Of a stretch of DNA of 47,285 nt, positions 40,157 through 47,285 are shown piece after piece. The stretch comes from Burkholderiales bacterium (GTDB taxonomy: Bacteria; Pseudomonadota; Gammaproteobacteria; Burkholderiales; SG8-39): the NCBI GenBank assembly GCA_014860395.1, contig JACZJU010000007.1, positions 1-47,285 on the forward strand, in the 5' to 3' direction. The notes below the pieces were generated by a model. It made no database searches, was not told where the DNA came from, and saw only the letters and a list, made by a program, of their open reading frames with translations. Positions within the stretch are counted from its first letter, which is position 1. Each line of letters begins with the position of its first letter. The position numbers and the translations under genes are program-made.

Positions 40157-42177
40157 GCGCCTTGCTCGAAATCAAGGATCTGAAAACCTGGCTGGACAGC
40201 TCCGGCGGGACGGTGCGCGCCATAGACGGCATCAGCCTGGAAGTTGCGCGCGGCGAGACTTTCGCGATCGTGGGCGAGTCGGGCTGCGGCAAATCGATGA
40301 CGGCGCTGTCGGTGCTGCGCCTGCTTCCGGAAGCGGGCCAGATCGTCGGCGGCGCGGTGCTGCTCGGCGGCGAGGATCTCCTGTGCCTGCCGGAAGCGGC
40401 CATGCGCGGCGTGCGCGGCCGGCGCATCGCGATGATTTTCCAGGAGCCGGCGACCAGCCTCAATCCGGTGCTGACGGTCGGGCGGCAGATCGCCGAGGTG
40501 CTGGAGCGGCACACCGCCTTGCGCGGGGAGCCCATGCGCAAGCGCATGCTGGAGCTGCTGCAGGCCGTGGGCATCCCGGATCCGGCGCGGCGCCTGGGCG
40601 AATTCTCCTTCCAGCTTTCGGGCGGAATGAAACAGCGCGTCATGATCGCAGTCGCCCTGGCGGCCGGGCCCGACCTGCTGATTGCCGATGAGCCTACGAC
40701 CGCGCTCGATGTCACCATCCAGGCGCAGGTGCTGGACCTGCTCTCGGACTTGCAGCGCGATAGTGGCATGGCGATACTGCTGATTACCCACGACCTGGGC
40801 GTGGTGGCGCAGATGGCGCACAAGGTGGCCGTGATGTACGCCGGCCAGATCATCGAGGTGGCGACGCGCGCACAGTTTTTCGGCGAGCCGCGGCATCCCT
40901 ACTCGCGCAAGCTGTTCGAAGCGCTGCCGGGCAGCGAGCGCCGCGGCGGCGAACTGGCGGTGATCCGGGGCCAGGTTCCGCCCCTGACCACCGGGTTCCG
41001 CGGCTGCCGTTTCGCCGAGCGCTGCGACTGGGCATGGGAACGCTGTCATGCCGAAGTGCCCGGACTCACTGCGGGCAGCGACGGGCACCTGGTACGCTGC
41101 CATTTATACGATGGTGCGCAAGCGGTAAAAAGCGAGAGCGAAATCGCGGCGCGCGGGCCGGCCGCAGGAGATGACTCAGATGCCGGGCGCAGCGCGCCGC
41201 CGGGCGCGGCCCTATTGAGCGTGCGCGAACTGAAAGTACATTTTGCCATCCGCAAAGGCCTGTTCAAACGCAGCGTGGGGCAGGTCAGGGCAGTCGACGG
41301 CATGTCCCTGGACATCGCTGCGGGCAGGACCCTGGCGCTGGTGGGCGAATCCGGCTGCGGCAAGACGACCGCAGGCAAGGCGATCCTGCAGCTGATCCGC
41401 CCCAGTGCCGGCAGCGTGCAGTTCGAGGGCCAGGAACTGACCAGCCTGCGCGGTGGCGCCCTGCGCAGGCGGCGCGCCGATTTCCAGCTCATTTTTCAGG
41501 ACCCCTACGCTTCGCTCAATCCGCGCATGCGCATCGCCGACATCCTCGCCGAAGGCATGCAGGCCCTGCATGTGGCTGATTCCGGCGCCGAGCGCGCCGC
41601 GCGCATGGACCGCATGCTCGCGCAGGTCGGCTTGAATGCGGAGGCCAAACTGCGCTACCCGCACGAATTCTCCGGCGGGCAGCGCCAGCGCGTTGCCATT
41701 GCGCGCGCGCTCGCGGTGAAGCCCAAGCTGATCGTCTGCGACGAGCCCACCAGTGCGCTCGACGTCTCGGTGCAGGCGCAGATCCTCAACCTGCTGAAGC
41801 AGCTGCAGCGAGACCTCGGACTTGCCTACCTGTTCATCACGCACAACATCGCGGTGGTCGAATATCTCGCCCACGAAGTCGCGGTGATGTATTTGGGGCG
41901 GATCGTCGAACGTGGTTCGGTCGGCGCGGTACTGCGTACGCCCAAGCATCCCTACACCCAGGCTTTGCTCTCGGCGGTGCCCACGCTCGATCAGACCGGG
42001 GAGCGCAAGATCATACGTCTGAGCGGAGAATTGCCCTCGCCCGCCAATCCGCCCCCGGGCTGCCATTTTCATCCGCGCTGCCCGCAGGCGATGGCCGCAT
42101 GCAGGTTGAACTATCCCGATGCGGTGAACGTCGGCGACAGCCACGAGGTAAGCTGCTTGCTGTATACGGCGTCTTGA
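40153..42177 (+). CDS. Fused dual-ATPase subunit of peptide ABC transporter (YejF/GsiA type)
   Basis: 674 residues, two complete nucleotide-binding domains in one chain. Domain 1 has GESGCGKS (Walker A, 41-48), LSGGMKQR and LLIADEPTTALD. Domain 2 has GESGCGKT (about 400), FSGGQRQR and LIVCDEPTSALD. Each half ends with the Cys-containing oligopeptide-transporter C-terminal extension (GCRFAERCDWAWERC; GCHFHPRCPQAMAAC). It hydrolyses ATP to drive import through the two permeases. Last gene of the four-gene operon. Confidence 0.94.
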   Translation: MSALLEIKDLKTWLDSSGGTVRAIDGISLEVARGETFAIVGESGCGKSMTALSVLRLLPEAGQIVGGAVLLGGEDLLCLPEAAMRGVRGRRIAMIFQEPATSLNPVLTVGRQIAEVLERHTALRGEPMRKRMLELLQAVGIPDPARRLGEFSFQLSGGMKQRVMIAVALAAGPDLLIADEPTTALDVTIQAQVLDLLSDLQRDSGMAILLITHDLGVVAQMAHKVAVMYAGQIIEVATRAQFFGEPRHPYSRKLFEALPGSERRGGELAVIRGQVPPLTTGFRGCRFAERCDWAWERCHAEVPGLTAGSDGHLVRCHLYDGAQAVKSESEIAARGPAAGDDSDAGRSAPPGAALLSVRELKVHFAIRKGLFKRSVGQVRAVDGMSLDIAAGRTLALVGESGCGKTTAGKAILQLIRPSAGSVQFEGQELTSLRGGALRRRRADFQLIFQDPYASLNPRMRIADILAEGMQALHVADSGAERAARMDRMLAQVGLNAEAKLRYPHEFSGGQRQRVAIARALAVKPKLIVCDEPTSALDVSVQAQILNLLKQLQRDLGLAYLFITHNIAVVEYLAHEVAVMYLGRIVERGSVGAVLRTPKHPYTQALLSAVPTLDQTGERKIIRLSGELPSPANPPPGCHFHPRCPQAMAACRLNYPDAVNVGDSHEVSCLLYTAS

Positions 42178-42237
42178 ATGCCTTTGGCGCGAATACCGTC
42201 GTCTCGCCAGCATTGCGCGCTCCGCGCGCCAACCCTG

Positions 42238-42274
42238 TTTTTGATGCGGATGGAAAGCGCATCCGCATCAAAAA
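42238..42274. other. Perfect inverted repeat between convergent genes
   Basis: TTTTTGATGCGGATG, a 7-base loop, CATCCGCATCAAAAA: a perfect 15-bp stem. It lies 60 bp after the ABC operon and 76 bp before the mltD stop. A-tracts, not T-tracts, close both sides, so it is not a textbook terminator, but position suggests bidirectional termination or mRNA end protection. Confidence 0.5.
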
Positions 42275-42349
42275 CACGGTTGCGGATAAAAGCGAAGGCG
42301 GTTTCCGCTTGGTTCTAATTCAAGTTCTGGCGATGCAGTTTTCGGGTTT

Positions 42350-43864
42350 CTACTTCTTTTTCCTGGGAGCGGGTTTCTTCTTGGCCGACTTCCCGCTCTT
42401 CGCCGGTGCCGACTGATGCACCTCGATCACCAGGTGCTGGCCGGCCATCAGGCGCCCGACCTGGTTCCAGCGGCGCAGGTCGTTCACGCTGACCTTGTAG
42501 CGCCCGGCAATGGTGCTGAGCGTGTCGCCGCGTTTCACCGTGTAGTCTATCCTGCGCACCGCGACGCTCGCCTGCCGCGCAGGGGGCCGGAACATGGCCG
42601 GCAAGGGTTCGAGAGACGCGCCATTCAGCGGCAGCAGCAAGGGATAGCCCGGCCCCACCCTGGTGCTCCGGCCGATGCCGTTTATCTGTTTGAGCTGGAC
42701 CAGCGAAATATGGTGCCTGGAGGCGACGCGTTGCAGCGTGTCGCCGCGCTTGAAGGTATAGATCTGCCAGGAAACCAGGGGTTCACCGTGCTGTTCCAGA
42801 TTGGCGAGGAAGATCTTCGCCTTGTCCGCCGGCAGCACCAGGCCGGGGGTGCCGTCGGCGACGATCACCGGCCGGTTGTGGGCTGGATTGAGCGCGAGAA
42901 ATTCCGCCAGCGGCATGTCCGCGAGCTTGGCGGCCAGGCGCACGTCGATGGCAGGGGTATCTTCCACGGTGACGAAATACGGTGAGTTGGGCACAGGCTC
43001 CAGATCGACGCCGAAAGCATGCGGATTGAGTATGATGTTTTTCAGCGCCTGCAGTTTGGGCACGTAATAGCGCGTCTCGGTCGGCATACTGAGGCTGAGG
43101 TAATCGGTGGGCTGCCCCTTGGCCCTGTTCTTTTCGATGGCCCGGGCTACGGCATTTTCACCCCAGTTGTAGGAGGCGAGAGCGAGGTGCCAGTCGCCGT
43201 GCATTTCGTACAGAAACTGCAGGTAATCGAGCGCCGCACTGGTCGAGGCGACGACATCGCGCCGGCCGTCGTACCACGAGTTCTGCTCCAGCTTGTAATT
43301 CTTGCCGGTGGAGGGGATGAACTGCCACAGGCCCGAAGCATGCGAGCGCGAATAGGCCATGGGGTTGAACGCGCTTTCCACCATGGGTAGCAGCGCGAGT
43401 TCGGTGGGCATGCCGCGCTTTTCCAGTTCTTCGACTATGTAATAGAGATAGCGCTTGCTGCGTTCGACCATGCGCTTGACGTAGCTCGGCTGGCTCGCGT
43501 ACCAAATCTGCCTGTCCTGCACCAGCGGGCTGGACAGATTGGGCATGGAAAAGCCGGTGCGTATGCGGTCCCACAGATCGGGTGGCACTGCGGTCAGGTC
43601 GATGGTCGGGATGGCGCGCAGCTTGTCCGGGACTTCGCGGGATTCGGGGCTGGGCAGCGCCTGGATCGGCAGCGGCGGCGCAAGCGCCTGCACGGGAGGG
43701 GCGGTATCGCCGGTCGCTACGGCGCCAGCTGCGGGACGCGGACCCGCAGCCGGCTTATCCACAGCCGCTACGGAGGGCTCGGCCTGCGGCGGCGTCACGG
43801 CGCAGCCCGAACTGAGCGCGGCAAAGACGACGATGATGGCTGCGAAAACGCGCAATGCCGGCAC
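42350..43864 (-). CDS. mltD: Membrane-bound lytic murein transglycosylase D
   Basis: 504 residues from GTG 43864, which has GGGGGAGGAG just upstream; a TTG 24 bases earlier is poorer. A signal peptide ends in LSSGC (Cys21, probable lipidation), followed by a Pro/Ala linker. The SLT domain (about 110-250) has LPMVESAFNP with the catalytic Glu, SGLWQFIPSTG and SYNWGENAVARAI. Two LysM modules follow: YTFKRGDTLQRVASRH and YTVKRGDTLSTIAGRY. The C-terminus is Lys-rich. It cleaves glycan strands of peptidoglycan. Confidence 0.94.
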   Translation of the reverse strand: MPALRVFAAIIVVFAALSSGCAVTPPQAEPSVAAVDKPAAGPRPAAGAVATGDTAPPVQALAPPLPIQALPSPESREVPDKLRAIPTIDLTAVPPDLWDRIRTGFSMPNLSSPLVQDRQIWYASQPSYVKRMVERSKRYLYYIVEELEKRGMPTELALLPMVESAFNPMAYSRSHASGLWQFIPSTGKNYKLEQNSWYDGRRDVVASTSAALDYLQFLYEMHGDWHLALASYNWGENAVARAIEKNRAKGQPTDYLSLSMPTETRYYVPKLQALKNIILNPHAFGVDLEPVPNSPYFVTVEDTPAIDVRLAAKLADMPLAEFLALNPAHNRPVIVADGTPGLVLPADKAKIFLANLEQHGEPLVSWQIYTFKRGDTLQRVASRHHISLVQLKQINGIGRSTRVGPGYPLLLPLNGASLEPLPAMFRPPARQASVAVRRIDYTVKRGDTLSTIAGRYKVSVNDLRRWNQVGRLMAGQHLVIEVHQSAPAKSGKSAKKKPAPRKKK

Positions 43865-44067
43865 TACGTCTCCTCCCCCGATAGACAACGCGTAATGTTA
43901 TCGGAGCGGCCGGACGAGGTCAAGGAAAGACAAGGAAAAATAAGATCTTAGGCAGCGATTCAGATCGACGAAAACGCGCGCTCGCCGATACTGGAACAGG
44001 GGGAGAAATCCCCTCGTTCCCGGGTAGAACCGTTGCAAGCGATTCCTGCGCTGGCCGCGCGCAGCGC

Positions 44068-44847
44068 TCAGAAATCGTTTTTCCACAGCCGGATGGCGGC
44101 GAACACCTGCACCGGATCGCTGGCGCGGCTACCGAGGTATTTGTTGGCCGACGCAATCACCGCAGGCTGTTTGCAGCGCAAAAAGGGATTGGTCTTCTTT
44201 TCGCGCCCGATGGTCGAAGGCAGCGTAGGTTTCCCTTCCTTGCGCTTTTGCGCGTCGCTCGCGGCGCGCGCCTTGAGATCCTCGTTCTCCGGTTCGACCT
44301 CCCGCGCGAAGCCGATGTTGGCCATGGTGTACTCGTGACCGCTGTACACCAGCGTCTCGTCCGGGAGCGCCGCTAGCTTGGACAGAGACTGCGCCATCTG
44401 CGGCGCCGTGCCCTCGAACAGCCGGCCGCAGCCGCAGGCGAACAGGGTGTCGCCGCAGAACAGGCAATTTGCGCCATAATAAGCAATGTGCGCCCGGGTA
44501 TGTCCGGGTATGTCGAGCACGCCGAAGCGCAATCCAAGCTGGGGAATCTCGACCTCGTCGCTTTCGCTGACCGCATGGGTGAGCGTGGGTATGGGCTCGC
44601 CGCGGGGCCCGTACACCGGAACCGCACGGTGCGCGAGCAGGGCGGGGACACCGCCGACGTGATCGGGGTGATGATGGGTGGCGAGGATGGCGCACAATTC
44701 CAGCCGCTCATCGCGCAGGTAGTCGAGCACGGGTTGCGCGTCGCCCGGGTCGACGACGGCGGCGTAACGGTCGTTTCGCAGCGTCCAGATGTAGTTGTCC
44801 CTGAACGCGCGCAGCGGAACGACTTCGAATGCATTATTTTCGGACAT
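44068..44847 (-). CDS. gloB: Hydroxyacylglutathione hydrolase (glyoxalase II)
   Basis: 259 residues from ATG 44847 ([19 protein letters not shown]); the open frame upstream is antisense to the next gene. The metallo-beta-lactamase motif is [10 protein letters not shown] (His58, His60, Asp62, His63), with [23 protein letters not shown] and SGHEYT as other ligands. The C-terminal HAGH domain ends RLWKNDF. It hydrolyses S-lactoylglutathione to lactate and glutathione in methylglyoxal detoxification. Divergent from the methyltransferase gene with a 13-bp gap. Confidence 0.95.
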   Translation of the reverse strand: MSENNAFEVVPLRAFRDNYIWTLRNDRYAAVVDPGDAQPVLDYLRDERLELCAILATHHHPDHVGGVPALLAHRAVPVYGPRGEPIPTLTHAVSESDEVEIPQLGLRFGVLDIPGHTRAHIAYYGANCLFCGDTLFACGCGRLFEGTAPQMAQSLSKLAALPDETLVYSGHEYTMANIGFAREVEPENEDLKARAASDAQKRKEGKPTLPSTIGREKKTNPFLRCKQPAVIASANKYLGSRASDPVQVFAAIRLWKNDF

Positions 44848-44860
44848 AAGCCAAGTTTTC

Positions 44861-45601
44861 GTGGAAGAGCAGAAAAAGTCAACCCTGGCCGCATGGTTCG
44901 CCTCGCCCGAGGGCGAGTACGTGCTGCGCTGGGAGCAGGGCCAGTTCGACAGCGCGGTGGAGGACGTGTTCGGCTTCAATGCGGTGCAGATAGGCCTGCG
45001 GCAATTCGATTTGCTGCGCCAGAGCCGCATCGCGCTGCACACCCAGCTCGGCATGGATCCGGCGAGCGACCTGGTCGCCGACAGCGGGGCCTTGCCCCTG
45101 GCCAGCGGCAGCATCGATCTGGTGGTGCTGCCGCATGTACTCGAGTTCAGCCCGCATCCGCACCGCATCCTGCGCGAGGCGGCGCGCGTGCTGATGCCAG
45201 ATGGCCATATCGTGATCTCCGGATTCAACCCGCTCAGTCTCTGGGGCGTGAAACGCGCACTGCCGCCGCGCCGGGACGAATATCCCTGGTGCGGCCGCTT
45301 CATCGGCCTGCTGCGACTGAAAGACTGGCTGCAGCTGCTCAGTTTCGAGCTCAACGGCGGCCGTTTCGGCTGCTATGCCCCGCCGTTCTCGCAGGCAAAA
45401 TGGCTGGGCCGCGCCGCCTTCATGGAAAAAGCGGGGGACCGCTGGTGGCCGATCGCCGGCGGCGTCTACGTGGTGCGCGCAGTCAAACGCACCGTCGGCA
45501 TGCGCCTGGTGATGCCCAACTGGCGCAAGCAGGCGATGTCGGCCAAGGCCCTGTCCCCGGTAGCCCAGCAGAACCATCACAGCGCAGGGAACGACGCTTG
45601 A
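44861..45601 (+). CDS. SAM-dependent methyltransferase (type 11-like)
   Basis: 246 residues from GTG 44861 ([18 protein letters not shown]); an upstream start would run into the gloB start. The AdoMet pocket is degenerate: no GxGxG. It has [41 protein letters not shown] and a C-terminal [21 protein letters not shown]. In betaproteobacteria a gene of this type commonly sits between gloB and rnhA. Substrate unknown. The stop overlaps the rnhA start (TTGA). Confidence 0.85.
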   Translation: MEEQKKSTLAAWFASPEGEYVLRWEQGQFDSAVEDVFGFNAVQIGLRQFDLLRQSRIALHTQLGMDPASDLVADSGALPLASGSIDLVVLPHVLEFSPHPHRILREAARVLMPDGHIVISGFNPLSLWGVKRALPPRRDEYPWCGRFIGLLRLKDWLQLLSFELNGGRFGCYAPPFSQAKWLGRAAFMEKAGDRWWPIAGGVYVVRAVKRTVGMRLVMPNWRKQAMSAKALSPVAQQNHHSAGNDA

Positions 45602-46044
45602 GTGCCGAGGCCGCGCGGGTGCGCATCTACACCGACGGCGCGTGCAAGGGCAACCCCGGTCCGGGCGGCTGGGGCGCGCTGATGCAGTTCGACGGCCGCG
45701 AAAAGGAGCTTTGCGGCGGCGAAGCGGACACCACCAACAATCGCATGGAACTCACCGCCGTGATCCGCGCGCTGGAGGCGCTCAAGCGCCCCTGCGATAT
45801 CGACCTGTACACCGACTCGCAATATGTGCAGAAGGGCATCAGCGTATGGGTTGCGGAGTGGAAGCGCCGCGGCTGGAAGACCGCCGGCAGAAAACCGGTC
45901 AAGAACGTCGATCTGTGGCTGGAACTGGACCGCCTCGCCGGCACGCACCGCATCCGCTGGCACTGGGTGCGCGGACATGCCGGGCACGCTGAGAACGAAC
46001 GCGCCGATGCGCTGGCCAACCGGGGCATAGCCGCGCTTCCCTGA
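45598..46044 (+). CDS. rnhA: Ribonuclease HI
   Basis: 148 residues from TTG 45598 with AGGGAA upstream. The four catalytic acids are present: Asp in [17 protein letters not shown], Glu in [10 protein letters not shown], Asp in YTDSQYVQ and Asp in [10 protein letters not shown]. The basic handle [20 protein letters not shown] is also clear. It removes RNA from RNA-DNA hybrids. GTG 45622 would shorten it by eight residues. Here dnaQ, which often follows, is replaced by an efflux adaptor gene. Confidence 0.95.
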   Translation: MSAEAARVRIYTDGACKGNPGPGGWGALMQFDGREKELCGGEADTTNNRMELTAVIRALEALKRPCDIDLYTDSQYVQKGISVWVAEWKRRGWKTAGRKPVKNVDLWLELDRLAGTHRIRWHWVRGHAGHAENERADALANRGIAALP

Positions 46045-46130
46045 CGACGATCCTCTCGGTCGAGCTGCCGCCATCCAGTCCGCCTGCCTCGGTTACAATT
46101 GCGCCTACGCGCCGAAGTGCGCGAGTTGAA

Positions 46131-46149
46131 CGGGGGCGAAACGCCCCCG
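46131..46149. other. GC-rich inverted repeat after rnhA
   Basis: CGGGGGCG, AAA, CGCCCCCG: a perfect 8-bp stem in the 156-bp gap before the efflux gene. No T-tract. It may act as a weak terminator or leader stem. Confidence 0.4.
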
Positions 46150-46200
46150 CAACGCGCGCCAGACGCTGCGCGCAATACGACTCTAGGACTAGTTTTCTCC

Positions 46201-47285
46201 ATGGCGGCATCGAAGAAAATCCTGATTTCCGTGGTTTCGGTACTGGCGCTGGGCGCGCTGGGTTTCTATGCCTACCATGCATTTCGCAGCCCGCTGATGC
46301 CGCAGCCAGCCGGCGGTCAGCGCCCCGCAAGCGCGCCGGCAGCGCGCCCCGGGGGATTTTCGATTCCGGTGGAAACCGCCAAGGTCGCGCTGGAGACGCT
46401 GCAGGAGGACGTCAACGCCGTGGGCTCGCTGCGTTCCAACGAGTCGGTGGTGGTGCGGCCGGAAATTTCCGGCCGTATCAAGGCCATCGATTTCGTCGAG
46501 GGCGCGCAGGTGCGCAAGGACAGGGCGCTGATCGTGCTGGACAGTTCCACCCAGGAAGCCGAGGTGCAGCAGGCGCGCGCCAACCTCGCGCTCGCCCAGA
46601 CCAACTACGAGCGCACGCAGGAACTCCAGAAAAGCAATTTCGTCAGCGCGAACGCAGGCGACCAGGCGCTCAACGGCCTCAAGGTCGCGCAGGCGAATCT
46701 GGCCCTGGTCGAGGCGCGCCTGGCGAAGACGCGCATCCTCGCGCCGTTTGACGCGACCATCGGCCTGCGCCAGGTCAGCGTGGGCGACTACGTGAAAGAG
46801 GGGCAGGATCTGGTGACCCTCGAAGACATGAGCGCGCTCAAACTCGATTTCCGACTGCCCGAGAACTATTTCGGCAAGGTGAAGCTGGGACAGCTGGTGG
46901 AAATCAGGATCGATGCCTTTCCCGGCCAGACATTCAAGGCGCGGCTGATAGCGATCGATCCGCTCATCGACCAGGCCGGCCGTTCGCTGTCGCTGCGCGC
47001 CAGGCTCGACAACCCGGGAGGCAAGCTGCGGCCGGGCATGTTCGCCAGCGTGCGTCTGATACTCTCGGAGCGCGAGCGCGCCATGACCGTTCCGGAAGAG
47101 GCGCTGGTGCCGGTGAGCACGGAGCATTTCGTGTTCAAGGTGGTCGATGGCAAGGTGCAGCGCGTGAAAGTCAGCATCGGATTGCGCCGCAACGCCAAGG
47201 TGGAGGTGACCTCGGGCCTTGCCCCCGGCGACGAGGTGGTGACCGCCGGCCAGCTGAAAATACGCGAGGGCGCAGCCGTGCAGCC
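46201..47285 (+). CDS. RND efflux periplasmic adaptor (MFP), C-terminus beyond the window
   Basis: 361 residues visible from ATG 46201, running off the right edge. N-terminal helix (about 5-25), a Pro/Ala linker, then the split lipoyl domain (VVVRPEISGRIKAIDFVEGAQV; APFDATIGLRQVSVGDYV), the coiled-coil hairpin (about 120-175) and the beta-barrel (LDFRLPENYFGKVKLGQLVEI; RPGMFASVRLIL). It links an inner-membrane RND pump to an outer-membrane channel. The pump gene should follow outside. Substrate not predictable. A homologue of AcrA/MdtA type. Confidence 0.92.
   Translation, partial: MAASKKILISVVSVLALGALGFYAYHAFRSPLMPQPAGGQRPASAPAARPGGFSIPVETAKVALETLQEDVNAVGSLRSNESVVVRPEISGRIKAIDFVEGAQVRKDRALIVLDSSTQEAEVQQARANLALAQTNYERTQELQKSNFVSANAGDQALNGLKVAQANLALVEARLAKTRILAPFDATIGLRQVSVGDYVKEGQDLVTLEDMSALKLDFRLPENYFGKVKLGQLVEIRIDAFPGQTFKARLIAIDPLIDQAGRSLSLRARLDNPGGKLRPGMFASVRLILSERERAMTVPEEALVPVSTEHFVFKVVDGKVQRVKVSIGLRRNAKVEVTSGLAPGDEVVTAGQLKIREGAAVQ

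Overview
The window looks like a GC-rich betaproteobacterial chromosome made of two parts. This is inferred from gene order and gene types; no rRNA or tRNA marker is present. Positions 1 to about 29,640 form a copper-handling island. About 29,640-32,650 is a decayed, gene-poor junction full of mobile-element debris. From 32,700 onward lies ordinary housekeeping sequence: ppiD, fabI, a peptide ABC transporter, mltD, gloB, a methyltransferase, rnhA and the start of an RND efflux adaptor. That order is familiar from betaproteobacteria, so the island probably inserted just upstream of ppiD, whose promoter-side terminator survives at 32,649-32,681.

Island, left part (1-6,701): a truncated DsbA-like gene and small hypothetical genes on the minus strand, a secreted protein with conserved Cys and His, a periplasmic protein with a GGHHRKG motif, an L,D-transpeptidase, and a CopS/CopR-type two-component system. 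Four copies of an extended operator (TTAC-N6-GTAA-T-N6-GTCA), each pointing at a start codon 70-120 bp away, mark the promoters of four transcription units. They are the best candidates for the CopR regulon inside the window.

Island, centre (6,806-14,842): one long plus-strand run. It starts with a small membrane protein carrying two CCGGGHG motifs. It continues with ccmF-ccmH-ccmI, an isoprenylcysteine-methyltransferase-like membrane protein, a DUF1573 protein, a CcdA-like protein, a four-helix CPIC membrane protein, a CcmG/DsbE thioredoxin and CcdA. Together these supply the heme-ligation and thiol-relay half of cytochrome c maturation, without ccmA-E, under a probable copper-responsive promoter.

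Island, right part (14,936-29,634): two copies of a cassette (conserved leader, Gly/Met-rich Spy-like periplasmic protein, hairpin, SHOCT membrane protein) flank a third Spy-like gene, a second GGHHRKG protein, a CCTHY membrane protein and a LemA/M48 protease pair. A Tat-exported multicopper oxidase and a lipoprotein follow. Three minus-strand genes come next (methyltransferase, membrane protein, membrane-anchored zinc ribbon). Last is a CsoR-controlled copA-copZ-csoR operon whose two operators bracket the -35 box.

The likely logic is as follows. CopA pumps Cu(I) out of the cytoplasm, with CopZ and CsoR as chaperone and sensor. The multicopper oxidase oxidises Cu(I) in the periplasm, and Met/His/Cys-rich small proteins buffer it. 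The extra thiol-redox and heme-ligation proteins may repair or back up cytochrome c assembly under copper stress. That last step is inference. No CRISPR array, tRNA or rRNA was seen.
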